Assembly (NCBI GenBank): GCA_037954235.1
Contig: JBBMOA010000007.1
Location: 28,129,457 to 28,193,456 of the forward strand
Reading direction: 5' to 3'
DNA: 64,000 nt
Source: Aulostomus chinensis
Lineage: Eukaryota; Chordata; Actinopteri; Syngnathiformes; Aulostomidae
In this document: positions 48,554 to 62,600 of the stretch, one piece after another
How positions within the stretch are numbered: the first letter of the stretch is position 1
How the letters are laid out: every line of letters begins with the position of its first letter
Position numbers and translations under genes: made by a program
The notes under the pieces: generated by a model
The model's database searches: none
Told to the model about the DNA's origin: nothing
What the model saw: only the letters and a program-made list of their open reading frames with translations

Positions 48554-51500
48554 ACATGAAGAACAACTTCATCAGCTGATCTCCTTTCTTGGTGAAGAAA
48601 TGAGCAGCAAAAAGCATATGAAAGGCCGCAGATCATCACTTTCTAAAGGCACGTGGAGAGACAAAGTCCTGCTGCATGGAGCGTCTCAGACCTGGTCTGT
48701 GTCGCTGATTGTCCTCTGCTTTTCATGTCCAACAGTCGGGGGGCAGGGGAGCATCACCAGCTGCAGCGCTCACTCTCTCGCTGAAAGGCATCTTTCTGTG
48801 TGCATGGAAAGTAAAATACGATACAAAAATGACGATGATGATGACGGGGAAACAGCAAGATTAAAACAAGGTTGAGCAGCACAATGAGAACAAGCCAGCA
48901 GGAGGCATGGATGAACAGGACCTTCTGAAAATATACAGGAATTGCGGCACACCGCTGCCTTGATCGGCTAAAAAGGCTTTTAATAAAAAAATTTTTAAAA
49001 ATCCTTAAAAAAAAAAAGAGATCTAAAACTGGCTACTGGGCTCGGGCATTATAAGATTATTTTCTATAAATTGCCTCAGTAATATATTTGGAAAACATGA
49101 GAATGAAAGAATACTGGTGATGTCAAGAGTGCATGCGGTTGATCCTAAAATGAATTCTGTGGCTAACAACAGTGATTGATCACAGACTCGCCCTCCTGAT
49201 AACATTTATTCGGAGGGTGTTCCCCTCTCATAAATTCCTGAAATGTTATCTTTTTTTTTGTAAATGCAAGCCAAGATTCCCGGGGTTTGCATGGGAAGTG
49301 TATTTGCATGATTTCATGCACCACAGACAAGGATGATTGACCATTACAAATGAGGATTTTTCACAAAATACAAAGTAAAAACAATTTAATCAGAGCAGAT
49401 AAAAAGGGTCCAAAAACAATTCAAAACATTCCAGCGGAGCAGTTGGGCTTCTTGAGGACACGTAGTCCCACGGCTAACAAGTGTACTGGGAGAAGGGCAG
49501 CATGGCAGTCTGTCCCCGACACACAGAAGACAAGTTCCATCTTTGAACTGATTCCTCCTGTGCTTCTTCAGGGTTTTGTCTTATTTCAACCCAAGTAATA
49601 CATTTTCTATCATATTTTCATTCCCCAGTCACACTGCATTAATACAGCTCTATAAAAGTTACACAACTTTAGAACCGGGACCCTGTTCTTGAGAACTTCA
49701 ACTGTTGGAGCCTGTTCCGAGGAAAATTTCACACAAGACTGAAAATCTTCTTTAAAAAAAACAAAACATTTAATTAAATCATTTTGATGGATGTTGAATG
49801 ATATGACTCGCAAAATGAGGGTGAATATGGTGTGCAGGCCGGACGTCTCTGCAACACCAAAATATCTCATTTCCATAACAGTTTTTTGACACACAATTTT
49901 ACAAATTTACAGCACAATTCAATTTGCGAGTTCTATTTATACAGCGATGTATATGTATGGTATGTTGTGATTTGAGCAGCCTTACTGTCACACCTGTCAC
50001 TGTGGTTTCAGCCAAACTCAACAGTCCAAAAGTCCAAATACTGCAGGTGTGAAAAGGCCCCCGGAGCCCGAGAAACACAAATAAGGTGGATTTAACTTTA
50101 CAAGTCGGTTAGAGCACATAAAATAAGAAAAACAACACTGTCCAACATGACTAAGTCAGACAAACATGAAAATCTTTCACAGCATGTTGTCTTTGTATCC
50201 ATTAAAGAAGAACAAAAGAGGAAAATTACCAAATCATTAGGTCTGGGAAGACAAAACGCTCCTGCTGGGACAAAATGGATGCTGGATCACACGCAGCCCC
50301 GACAGGACTCTCGTGAAACACAATATATTACTTAATTTCATGTTACCTTTGTGTTTAGTCTGTTCTGCACATGGCTTGAAACACTGAAAATATCTGGGGA
50401 AAAAAAGAAAAAAGAAAGCAATTCTACAATGAATGTAAAATGACTCATTTTTAAAAGGGTGCACAGAAAAAAAGTAACTTTAATGGAGCATTGAGAGTGT
50501 GTTCGCACCACCCCTGCCTGGGGCTACAAACACTTCTTCAGACAGATGTGTGTGAGTCAGCAGGTGAGTCACAATGAGCTGAAGAACACACACAAACACA
50601 CACGAGTCACCACAAAGTCAAACAACTAAATCAATCATTGTGGGGTCTATTTGGCCTTTAACATGGGGGGATTAGATGAGATCAAATCCTAACTCTCTTG
50701 GCATCCATACGGGAGACTGTCAACACAACACACTAACCATTACTTTCACTGTTGAGCAACTTTCACGCATTAATCACAACAGGGTTTTTTTTCTCTCCCA
50801 CAAATGTGCTGTAGACACACAGCGGTGGTGGTGTGTTATCAGGCCGCGCACCCTCACCCGCATGACCTCGCTATGCCATTTTTGAGCTCATATCGAGGAT
50901 CAAGCTGTTGAGTCACCGAAGAAGGTGACTCATTAAAGAAGGACTATGGGGAATAAAATGTTAAAAGTGTGAGGGTGTATGTTCCTAACGGCTCAAACAC
51001 ACTGGAGATGTTACTGATGCATCGCATCAGTTGCGTGTAGAGGAACTACAACAAACACACTGGTTCTGTTTGTCCTGATTGCACCACAGCACAAAGGGAA
51101 CTTTATCCAAGGAGATTCTTCCATTAATTAACTGGTTGGAGGAAGAGAGATACGTGCAGTGTAACGGCTCTGAGTGCGTGCAGTGGTTACTGACTGCAGC
51201 GATTTCATGTTGCTGACAGACCTGGTGTGTTTCAGGTTCCCTTGCTGATAGAGTCTGTGGTCAATCTCCCAGATGTGTCTTGGGAACATTCTCAATCATC
51301 CAGGTCCTGGGAACTCTTAAGTGCTGCGTCATCGGCAGCTGGACCTGTTTGGGCTTGTTTGCTGTTAAAAGACAGTGAAATAATTAGAGTTCTGAAAAGA
51401 ACCCTGCAAAGTCTTTCAAGTCAGAGCTGCGACATTCTGCAGTTGTGGGCCTGTAAAAGGAGCCAATAGCGTGAACCACTAACATGCCCTCCCGCCGGTG

Positions 51501-53571
51501 AAACTCCTCATGATCAAGACGCAGCTAGACACATTAACACGTGCAACAACCAATAGGATACAAACGGTGATGAATAACTGGGGAGAAAAACATGAGGGGA
51601 AAGTCATTAATACATCAATGTTTGTTCTACATGCCAGAATTTGAAGAGGCTGGGAGAACCTGGTGAATGTACTCAAGTCTAATATTTACTTGAAATGAGT
51701 GAGACACTTTATTGGAACGCAGCATCACTTTCTAAATTAGGTTCTTACTACAAGCAGCGAGGCGTTAAATGAACACATTGAGCTCAAACTGTTTTGGTTA
51801 GTTCAAGTAAGAGATTCCTGTATTTGTGTGCTTGTGTTTCATCACCAGCTGCATGGCTGGAGCTCAGATGTCTCTCTGCTCCAGTCTGAATTTACAAAAA
51901 TCCAGATCCAAATCTGATGCCAGTTGTGGCCTTGTTAGCTTGTTTTCTTTGTAACTACCGAAATACATTTGAGCGGTGAGAGCGGCCTCCTCCCTTTCAG
52001 AAGATAAAATCAGGTCGTACAGGCCCCCTTTACTGGAATCATCTCCCAGCAGCCGTCTGTCCTCAGTCCTCTGTACTTGCTTTTGCACAGCTGGACCTCC
52101 TCTTTCATGCTGCTGCTGACAGCTGTCAATCATCAAGCTGCTCTGTACCATTACAAGCTTGATGAAACAGTTTACCAGACTGATACAGAACTGATTCCAT
52201 TGAGCATATTTCATTGCATCCTTGGACACAAGAGCATAAAGGCTTATTTGTCTTTATCTGTGTCTCATAAGATGAAAACATCTTATTTAACTTCGCAGCC
52301 AACAGATGAACTTGTCAATAAAATGCAGATAAACAAATTTGATTTGTTGAAAAATTTGATATCTCTTCATTTGCCTTGTCACAAAGCAACCCACAAAAAT
52401 GTTTTTCGTCTTGTGGTGTTTTTCATGCAATCTGGACCCAACCAAACATTATACTTTATCTACCCAACTGCTGGTTTGCATTGTGGCGGGTTGGGTTTCC
52501 AAACATCTTCATCGGAGGAAAGCTACTTCCTTTTTTCAGTGAAAACAGCTAATGTGCTGCAGAACGTTTGAGAAAACAGCTGATATAGAATGTTGTTTGA
52601 AGACTTAATCATCAGCATGGATTATTGAACAATGCAAAGCACTTTTCTAGAGAGCAAGTGAATCGATTGCAGTGATCCGTGAGGGAGCAGGGGCCTCAGG
52701 CATGAGTGTATGAAATATGCATGGAGCACATGAAATATAGCTTATAAATCAAGATAGAATGTAGTCTCACTATAGGCTGGATGTGTAAATAAAGTGAGAG
52801 ACAGCGCTCTTATTGTGACAGGCCTCTTTTCTGGCTTTTCTCCAGAGTAACTCCTCCACCACTCAGTAAAATCTGGTTCTTTATTGTCATTGTTTCCACA
52901 TTTAAAAAGAGGAGAGAACATTTAAAACCCAACCAACCTCAAGAGCTACAGAAACAAGGAGCAAAGCAACACCGAGCTGCAGAAATGAGAAAAGAACATT
53001 TCACAATAGTTGAAGAAAAAAAAAAATCATCACAGCAGAAAACCTCCTATTGATTCATCAGGTAAAGTCAGCGAACTTTCAAATATTCGGTCAGTTTATC
53101 CATGTAAATATGCTGCGACATTTTCAAACTGTAGACTGAGTTTGGCAGTTGGTTCCACTGCATGTGCCAGCAGACGGCAAGAACCTGCTGCAGGAAATAA
53201 GGGTTGTAAAAATGGAAATTTTATATTAAATTTCATTGGCAAGTTAAAGTGATTATTTCCTGTGTATTTTGCCTTTCAAGTTTTAACAAAAAGGTGTCAT
53301 AGACATGTGTTTGTTTCCCTCCTGCATCACTTCTTTGTGACTCCAGAATGCAGATGGAGCCAGCAACATTTGTTGAGCTCGATGCTAATGGTGACTGATG
53401 GCTAATTTCAAAAAACAAACATATGCTCAGCAGTCCCCAAACACCTAGTCAGAGCTCATACAAACAAATTCTAATACTTCTGGTTCAGTGCCTACATGAA
53501 CAGAGCAAGCTGGGACAACTGAAGGCGCTCACTAGTCACACGTGGCGCGACCATGAAGGAGGGCCTCACTG
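48554..53571. other. Intergenic sequence
   Basis: No gene recognised. A plus-strand frame of 164 codons at 52077-52571 overlaps a minus-strand frame of 121 codons at 51864-52229; neither shows a domain or splice context. Several A and T runs are present (for example 49006-49018 and 53017-53028). Confidence 0.5.
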
Positions 53572-53751
53572 GAGGGTTGTCAAACTGGTCCAGTTCCAAC
53601 CAAGCAGAAGCAACACCTGATCCAACTAATGAGCTGTGTGGACACAGCTTAGTTGATTTAAGATTTAGTTGAGTCAGGTGTTGCTTTTGCTTGGTTGGAA
53701 TGAAAACCTGCAGCCACACGGCCCTTTACTGGCTCAGTTTGACACCCCTGG
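53572..53751. mobile_element. Palindromic MITE-like element, hAT-type ends
   Basis: The outer ends are inverse: AGGGTTGTCAAACTG on the left and CAGTTTGACACCCCT on the right. Nested inside are long inverted arms: TTCCAACCAAGCAGAAGCAA with CACCTGATCCAACTAA pairs with TTAGTTGAGTCAGGTG followed by TTGCTTTTGCTTGGTTGGAA, with few mismatches. Ends of the form '...GACACCCCTG' are typical of non-autonomous fish hAT elements. No transposase is encoded. The left half is shorter than the right, indicating a deletion. Confidence 0.65.
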
Positions 53752-54262
53752 TAAAGTGTGCTTGTTGTAGCTCAAAGTGTCTGTAGCTCAGAATGCAACC
53801 CTTTTCCATCGGCTGGTGTATTGAGAAGCCCACCTCAAGATTTGAGATGAAATCTTAACCCTTATTCAATATCTAACTGTAAAAAGGACATCTAAAATAA
53901 TAATTTAAAAAACTGTCTAGGGTACTGTACGATTCTAGCTTAGTTAAGAGACTGCCGGGCATAACTCTGACCTGTAGTAATAATATCAATTTATATAACG
54001 CCTTTCATGACAAGACAACAAATTTAACAGGCGAAGGCCTGTAAGTTATCTTTACTCAGCAATTTTAATAAAATACACAACACAAGATATCAGGTATTCA
54101 AAAGTATTGCACATGAAAAAAAAACCCACATTTAAAGCCTTTTGTTTTGAGGTGAAAAATACAAGACCCGGGTGGCTATATTTGGTGCGGTCTTCATTCT
54201 CTTTGTTTCGTTGGCGCGCTTTAGTTGGAGCGCCTGATGGTTGCTATGGTGACTGTGGGTAC
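53752..54262. other. Intergenic sequence with X-box-like motif
   Basis: AT-rich sequence. A short stretch at about 53982-54010 ('caatttatataacgcctttc') resembles another common fish repeat end. At 54240-54253 GTTGCTATGGTGAC matches the RFX X-box consensus at 13 of 14 positions. Confidence 0.4.
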
Positions 54263-54640
54263 CTGTTTGTGTTGGTGAAGCTAGCAGGGCCAGGTTGCAG
54301 ATGCCGAATTTCTCTCCCGTTGCGACGGTTCCCTCGTCGGCAACCCGGCAATCCTCTTTCCTCCACCGTCTCCTCCCGACGATGGCGACGACTGAGCAGT
54401 TAGCTTTGCGCTAGCTCTGGCTGGCGACTGCAAATGAACTTTCTTCGTCTTCAATAAAACACACACACACACACACAAAAACCACTCAGCGGCGCTACAG
54501 AGTTCGACTCGCACACTCACGGCTTGATATTCTGACAGCAGTTCGGTCCGTTATAAATAAAAAGGCACAGAGACGACACACACAATGCCAGTCTCTGCTC
54601 TACGCCATTTTGGATTTGCTCCTTCTTCCTCACTCGGGTC
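54263..54640 (-). promoter_or_regulatory. Candidate minus-strand promoter and non-coding first exon
   Basis: The stretch has more CpG and is more GC-rich than its flanks. On the minus strand it contains AAAATGGCGT (54602-54611), a YY1-type initiator motif in the usual orientation. About 340 bases later comes a donor-like CAAACAG followed by GTACCC (exon end near 54263). The reading frame from about 54520 lacks an ATG, so it would be 5' UTR. A short (CA)n run lies at 54459-54477. No downstream exons of a known gene were recognised on this strand. A retroposed 5' UTR or chance composition are alternatives. Confidence 0.3.
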
Positions 54641-55155
54641 TGCCCGGAAATGAAAACACTCCAAGGTCATGAGCTCAGTAGGCAATATTACATAGTGAGA
54701 ATTGCTAAACTTGAACTTTTCCTGCTCTAAAGGCATTCACACCCTATGAAATTATGTTTTTAGAGTCACTAATTTCAAACAAATTATTTACACATTTGTA
54801 TATCTTATTTATATCACATAATTATTTATGTACATTTTACACTTCACTATGAAATGGCAATTTATCTTTTTAACTTACTCCCATGAAAAAAGTAAAATAA
54901 ATACAACTGATATTTATCAGAGTATTACAAGAGTTTGTCAGTGTTTGTGGACAGTTTTGCTGTTGTTAGCAGTCGGCTCCTGTGGTTGATTCATGTTAAT
55001 TACCATTAATTCCAATACATTCCCATTAGTTCCAACTTTGAGCAGTTGAATCCTGTCTGCAGCTGCAGGACCCGCTAGACTCTAACATTATTCTAAAAGT
55101 CAACACTTGATAGCCCCGCCAACATTTGGTTCTCAAGACCACAGCAAAGTTTAGA

Positions 55156-55193
<38 letters not shown>
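55156..55193. repeat. (TAA)n microsatellite
   Basis: About 12 TAA units. Confidence 0.95.
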
Positions 55194-55195
<2 letters not shown>

Positions 55196-55688
55196 TTTGG
55201 CAATTTTGAGAAGACACAGTACTCAGCTATGTCTGACAGCATCATTCATCCTCCGCACAGCAGCTGCGGGATGAATCAGTCCACTGACAGATCTGGACAC
55301 AGGCAGTTGTTCCCTTTGTTTCAACCTTCAGACAGCATGTACTGAATTATTTTTGGCATCCGTTTTGCTGCAGCTACATTTTTATGAGCTACCTTTCTAT
55401 GTATAGGTTGGCAGGATGGCTGCTGAAATTAGATTTTGCAAAAACATGAAAATAAATAGGCAACTAGGAAGTCGCAACGAAGAAGGAAGTACTTCCAGGA
55501 AACTCAAAGTTGCTGCTGAATTAGGTTTTTTTTTTTTTTTTTTAATCCTTTGATGAAAACAGAATTTAATTCACCTCCATTTGTAGAAATCATAGAAATC
55601 TCAGCTTTTTCAATGTCATTATTGTCTTGACTTGCAATTAACTCAGCTGTTTCTACCCAATGGATATTAAAGAGGAATAGCAGGTGAT

Positions 55689-55689
<1 letters not shown>

Positions 55690-55726
<37 letters not shown>
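55690..55726. repeat. (CT)n microsatellite
   Basis: About 18 CT units. Confidence 0.97.
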
Positions 55727-55729
<3 letters not shown>

Positions 55730-57070
55730 CTCCAGTTAAATCTTTTCACTTTTGGCCTGGAATGCATAAGAAAATGAAACTAAATGCAGCGTCATCCAGG
55801 GATGCTCTTCCTTAAAGGAGGCATGTTCAGGTCTGGGCGGTGCAGCCTTGTTGGCCCGTTCTGAGGTTGTCAACTTTGTAAGTTACACCGTGCGGCGCGT
55901 AAAAATAAAAATGTTGACTGACAGACTATAAATCTGTCATCGTCCCACCGTCGACTTGGCAAATTCCAGGCTTTTTCCCTTTTTGTTGTTCCAAGGCAGG
56001 GTCAACACAGAAGCCACATCGGTAACAGCTGTTCCAACTGTTTTAGTTTATTTCTAGAGCTCATTCATTCCTTTAGGTTGTTTAGATAAATGTTGAGAGG
56101 AAACAGGCATCTCCACTCCATCCTTCGTCTGTAGTGCGTTCTCAAAAATAGTCAGCTTAAGCTCGGGCAGTTCTCCAGAATTCAGTAACAGGCGAAGGCT
56201 GACAGCGACGGAGGGCTTACAAAAACACAACTGCCCAAAAATGTTGGTTAACAAAATCTTCAAACCAGTGCTCGAAAAGCAAAATGTGCTTTTCGTGTGT
56301 AGTATCACAGGTCTGGTTGGTTTCAACGGAGCAAAGGTTCAGCCTGGATCCAGTTCAGCAAATCTTAAATGGCACCAGTTCAAGAACCCACAGCAGTTTG
56401 GCGGGAACAGGCCTTCACTGATGAGAGCCTCTCTACATCTGGGTTAGCAGACGGCCTGCTGTTGCGTAGCGCGGCGGTCCGGACACAAGGACACCGGGGC
56501 TTTAAGATCCAGACTGGAGAGTGTCAAAGTAGATTTTTACTAATAAACGGCAGGTTTGATAATGAATGGCAGGCATTCATGACTGATGGATCCAGATCCA
56601 TTCTTAATGTAGCGCGATTACTGCCATTTTCAAGGTTTTGGGGGGAGAAAAACCCCGGAGACCAGTGAGCTGTTGAGAAACACCAGCAGCCGAAGGCCGC
56701 TGGAAACCTCAAGGAATCCTGATCGTCAAGGCAGCGCGTCTGTAGGAGCTGGAGGGGCGTATGCCATTGAAGTGACACCTCATTTTTACAAGAGCAGTGG
56801 AGGTGAGCAGCTTAGGTTTGTTGTTCAGGATGGGAAAACAATCACTGTGTGCAGGGTAGTCAGGAGTGTGGAAGCTTAATGATCGGAAAATAATTATTTA
56901 TTTATAATTGTTGGTTCTGTTTTTTGTTGGCAGGCATAGAGGAAATACATAGGGTTATGATGTCCTCGAAGTATGATTATATGAAAAAAAAAAAGTAATT
57001 TGTCTATTTTTATATTCTAAAGCCATACTGCTTGAGTGGTTAAATTTCAAAGACACTGATATTCACATAA

Positions 57071-57105
57071 TGTGTGTGTGTGTGTGTGTGTGTGGGGGGG
57101 GGGGG
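57071..57105 (+). repeat. (TG)n followed by poly-G
   Basis: About 11 TG units running into 13 G. Confidence 0.93.
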
Positions 57106-59504
57106 TACATTGTTTTCCTGTGATTTAATAAACAGAGACAGGACTGATTGCCTTGCATATTTCAGGTTTGAATCCTAAATGAAGCGACTTTCTTAACAGA
57201 GGCCCGGGAAGGTTTTGAGTTTTGTTTTTCACCATTTCCTCTCAGCGTTGTTCTCACCACAACACAGGAATCACGAGAGAAGAACAAAACAAAACTGGAG
57301 GCACAACAAGAACCATGAAGTGAATCAGGATCTCCCTGTCCCGCGCTTGGCCACATGTAGAGCTCGTTACACTATGCATAACATCCAAATGCCATCAGGA
57401 CAAATTCTGGGAGATTGTAATCCCGATTATTTCATGTGAACGAAAGAAGGCTTTCAATAAACCCATTAAAATAGGGACAAACTTAATTCTTAAAATCTAT
57501 TGTCAGTTATATATAGGAGTTGGGAATAAGGATATTGAAGTTTTGCAATTAAGTGCAGATTTTGAGGTAATTGTACTTTCAGTTTTATTTAATGCTTCAT
57601 TATTTAATGCTTCTACTTCATTTCAAAGGACAAAACTTAGAAGATGGTGCTCACCTGCTAAGAATACACTGATGTTCTCCACCTGCTTGTGAGTCTGTAA
57701 CAGAGCTTGTGGGATGATGCTTTGTTGAGTTCTGCTGGGATCACTGCATTATTTGGAGACAACTTATCTGGACCTCCTCTGAAAACATGTTCATTCACAC
57801 ATTGTTTTTTTTGTTTTTTTTTTTTTAAATTTTGACAGAATTAAAAGGCTCCATTTTTAAGATAATGAGAAATATGAGATTATTAACTCAACTACAGAAA
57901 ACTGTGTTCCGTTTCCTGGAAATTAGATCAGCAAATTTATCACAACAGGAATTTGAGCATCATTGAGGACATCTGGGGGGGGGGGGGCTTATGAGCACAG
58001 GCATTCCTAGCTTCCCAACATTTGAACATTCTTCTTATTTGTATTAAATCCTGCATACACTCATTGTTATCAGCTGGCTGAAACAAACTGCCAACACATC
58101 GTTGAATCATCATCCATTTATTAACGTTTAATGGCAACTGGCCAGTTCGCGCTCCTTTTACAAGTACAGCAAATACGGAGCGACAGTGATATGAAATCCC
58201 TGCTTTCCAGCCACCTTGCTTCTCCCCAAGTTTTGAAACTCGCTGTCGTTCCTGGCTGGGAAGAAAATACAGTCGATTATACTGAGCTTTTTCACTGAAA
58301 ACAGCTGCTAGAATCAACGCTGATGAGAGTTGTCCAAAACACTGAGAATGTTGGCTGTAAAGCTATAAGCTCCAGGGAGCATAGAGTCCCGTGATAATTC
58401 ATTCATTCAGATTACATTTCTTTATTTGAACGATGCAAAAACACTAAAAAGCACGGATAAAGATCCTCAAACACAAATGCATGACTGCATGAACATGCTC
58501 GAAGCCAAGCGAATCAGTCGGGACGGAAGATGACAAGATCTTTCACTTGGTGCTCTGCAGTCGCTGTTTTGACGTCACCTGCTCGCAGTTTTCTCCCTTA
58601 AAACTCAAATAACATCATAAGTAACTTTACATCCACAGGCCTCATGTTTGTTGCTCCACACATGTAAAATTTTGCTGAGGTTGAACAGGGACATTCAGAG
58701 GTTCTCTCTCCAATCCTCAGGATCAACTTCAATAAACTGCTGCTAGCAGAGATATCAAAGTCGGCAATTCTTCATCCATCATAAATGAACCCCTAATGAT
58801 GACCTTTTCCACAGAAGGGTCACGTGATGGACGTGCAAGGAAATCAAGATGGAGCAGAAGAAACATTTCCTGCGCTGAAATCTGGAGGTATGCAGTCTGC
58901 ATGTTTGTTGTAAACATGACACTACATGTGAATTCACTTATGTCCGTCCTCAAACATCCCCGGAAATCAGGCAAAGGACGGGATTAGATGCACTCAAGAG
59001 AAGAGACAACTCCAAAGATGAGAGTGAGTGAAGTCATCAGCTGCAGCAGAAATCCATCCCGCAGATTGTCCTCAGGGCAGCGGCGAGCATCTGAGCAGGA
59101 GTTTACCCACAAATGACTTCCAGCCCACTGATGACAATGACACTCAGTGAACTCCCCCATGTTACAATGAGAACAGACACATTTCCAGTCCCTTGATTTG
59201 GAATGCCAAGCTCTGTGGAGACTGAAAATATTTTCAAGTCCAGTTGAAAGGAAGACTGCCCTAAGATCAGATGAAACTATTCCACAACAAATGCCCCCAA
59301 AGTGACAAAAAACTCAATTTTTTCTCTTGTTAAACAAAATGTGGCATGTGGCAACCATCAGTCAGACTTTTGTTACATGTTTATGTGGCTACAAGGGGCT
59401 ATTATTTGGCTATGAAGTTCCCTCTAAACTTTCAGAGGGGTTCACCTGCAGATGTCGTGGTAAACAGACTCTTCCACCTTCGCTGTAATCAAAGGACGAT
59501 GCAG

Positions 59505-59640
59505 TGCCCTCTCATTCACCCGTTCATGCACACACTCACACATTAATAGCGAACGCTGCCATGGCGGGTGCCAACTTGCTTATTAATTAGGGGTTTGGCA
59601 TCTTGCTCGAGGACACTTTGGCAAGCAGAAGTGCTAAAAT
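59505..59640 (+). repeat. Dispersed fish repeat, family A, copy 4
   Basis: 'ctctcattcacccgttcatg' is followed by 'cacacactcacacatt', 'gctgccatggcgggtgccaa', 'attaattaggggtttggcat' and 'cttgctcgaggacactttgg'. It is truncated after the 'gaggacac' block. Confidence 0.6.
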
Positions 59641-62600
59641 GTAGGATCACAAATATCTGTTAGCCTCCGCAGTGAAGACGTGACACTTTGCTTATGAAAA
59701 TATGCAGTCCAGAGATTATCGTTGTGGCTGCTCTGTAGGTGAATGTGGTTTTCCTCGTAATTCTTGATAAAACCAAGACCAAAGTAGCGTAACTAAGGGA
59801 TGGTTCAAGAAAGGCATGAGCTTTTATTTTATTTCAAAAAGAAAGGTTTTTTTTGGAGAGGTTGTTGGAGTCCAGGAACCGTACGTAAGACGGGGAGCGC
59901 GGTGCTTCTGTCCATGTTTGTAGCTCATCCAGTTGGACATCTTTTGCTTGTTTTTCATGAAAAAATTCTGTTCCGATGAATCGAACATGACGGCTTTTGG
60001 CACATATGAAGCTGCGTCTGGACATAACCATTGGCTTTATGATGGATCCCTCCAGAGATCAAACCCAAGAGAGGCTGTAGTAACCTGCTCCGTCGACAAA
60101 ATGTTGTTATTCTTAATTGATGAGGATTTGAGACAGGGAAGGATGCTGCTTCCCTGCAGACTCACACACATACTGTAGGGGAAAAAAACGAACAACAACT
60201 GGAAACATGGCTGTACGGCTCTGCCAATAATGGCCAGAAAAGTGTTTTTGCAGAACATGATGTAACAGGGAAGCATGACATTTTGGATATAAAAAGTAAT
60301 TGCATCAACATTTTTTTTTTCATCTCATTCTGTCATAACAGTGTTTGGCTAATATCCTCTTGTGCGAGGTCACACTGACCTCCCTCGCTGTTCTCACGTC
60401 CTGTTTCATTTCTGCTCCGGCTGGCTTCTCTGTGCCGTGGTATAATCTACAGGGCACTATCTCGCTAATCTTTTTGTTTGGATTTTGTATGCATGTGAGT
60501 CAAAAACCCTTTGTAACTGTGTTTTTGAAATGTGCCGTATTGATAAGACCTTGCCAAGTGGACATTTGTGTCAAATTTGAATTGAACGAGAAAGGAAGAG
60601 ATGGACAAACAGAATGTTGTTGGCATGGATGCAAATATATTACTCACACTTTAGTTTTTAACAGTGTTTAAAATGTGAAAATCACAGCTGGGAAGCAGAA
60701 GAAACAGAGACTAAGCCAGTCACTGGAGAGGACACGCTCTCTTTGTTTATTTCGCGATGAATTTACCAAACCTGTGACTGATCATGGAATCAGGTAAACT
60801 TACTTTGCAGCTCCCACAGGGGAGCAGATTGATTTATTTACAGGCACAATTGTGGACACAACAGGAAATGGAAACAAATGTACAAATGTCAGGAAACAAC
60901 TACAGGCCAATAAGCTCATCTAAAGCTGCTCCGGTAGTGCGGCAGTATTGTGGTGGGTTCCATTCCCATGTTGGAGGAACAGTTGGCTACGTGGTGAACT
61001 GGATTCAAGATCTTACAAAGCAAATTTCAAATATAAAACAAAGCGCAAAATCATCTCTTGTTGTTCTCTGCTCTTGCAGTAGGCGGAATGTTGTTTCAGC
61101 TGTTAGTGCCGTAGCAAAACCTGCTAACAGCCCCTCTCACAACAATCAGGTTGTTGGTTGTGCTGGAGGCCAAATGACTCTCAACTTTATTGGGCCTCTA
61201 TAAAAGACGATAATAAAACTGGATCATCACAAAAGCTTGAAAAGAATGTTGCTCCAATAATCTGTAGGAATTAGTCTTAGTCTGGCCATTATAGCACATG
61301 AGACGGCTCTCTATGAGGCCCAAGCAGCTTATTACTCATCACTAATTGGAAATCTAAAATTCTTTTCAGCAACTCTGACGAGAGTAATGATTCCATGCTT
61401 CTATGTCTCACAAGCTCTCAAAAGAAACCACTTCGTGCAGTTGTTTCATTTTAACTATGAGATATTATATAACATATTCACTCACACTGAGGCAACTGTC
61501 ATAAATTGAAACAATTGGGAATTAAATATAATCTTTGCCAGAAAACAGAATCTGAATTTTACTGTCCAAAATCCGTTAAATACTTGCAATGTCAAGCTTG
61601 TCATTGGCCTCGCATCATCCACCTCTTGGCCAATTCAGCCTTTCCCTCTCAATCTGTCACCAATCTTTCCCTTGGCGAGTCATATGACTGCTTCGCTTCC
61701 TTAATTGAGTAGAGCTGCACATTGACTTTGCATTAGCACACAAATGGGAATCAATAGAACCGCTGGCTGCAGTAGAAAGGATTTCTGAAGTGCCGTCTCA
61801 TCTCACTGAAGGAGGCTTCCGATGAAGCTGCGATGTGTTGAATGAGCTGTGACCTAGAAAATCTTTTAGACCTGTTTGTCTCAGAATTTCATTGAGAACA
61901 CTGAAGCAAACAGCCAGCCTTCTAACTGATTTTTGCTCTGGCTCTGTAAGTAAATGCAGTAGATCAACAGTCATGTCAACAACAAACAATTGTTGTCAAG
62001 GTGACAAGTTTCGACCCTGAACTTGACTCCAGAAAACTTGTGAAACCAGAACAAAGTAAAAACTTTGATTTTCAGAATCACAATGCGGGGAGACGGTTAG
62101 CACTGTCAACTCTCAGCGAAACGTTTGGACTCCCTGAGTTTGCGAGTCGTTGGGTTTCCATTTCATTGGCAAGCGAATCTTGCATGCACTTTTGAAATGT
62201 CGCATGAAATGAAATGGGAATTAGATGCTTTCCCTCCTGGTTTGGAGTGAATAAACTAGTGAAAATTGCCTATTTTCATCAGGGAAATGTGACACATGGC
62301 TGTCACAAAGAGAGTAGCAGAAAAAGAAGAAGTTATTTTAGCGACCTATCGGTGAAAAATGGAGAGAGGTTGTGAGTAATCTGCTTCGGTCGTGCCAGCA
62401 AGTATCAGCAACATAGCATGCTGTCGGGTTACGGAGTCAACATTTGAGAACATCTGCAAAGATGCTGGTACTCTGTGTTTTACCGTGATTTATTTTTGAT
62501 GGTGCCTGATCTAATTCTGTTTGTATTGGCACTGTGTTGTACTGTCATTTGTGCATTTTTGGATAGTTTTATGTATTTCAAGGCTTTTCTAGGCACGGGC

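Larger units (their letters stand above)
54641..59504. other. Intergenic sequence with microsatellites
   Basis: Holds the TAA, CT and TG/G tracts listed separately and a G run at 57975-57987. No gene is recognised. Overlapping short frames at 56241-56880 have no domain. Confidence 0.5.

Noticed and set aside
52077..52571. 164-codon plus-strand open frame
   Set aside because: Length is within chance for 64 kb in six frames; no domain, and an overlapping frame on the other strand is similarly long.
31607..54262. Exons of tmtc3 or cep290, the neighbours of KITLG in mammals
   Set aside because: Looked for tetratricopeptide or coiled-coil stretches on both strands and found none.
60784..61203. 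139-codon open frame with ATG
   Set aside because: No recognisable domain or splice sites; composition looks like translated non-coding DNA.
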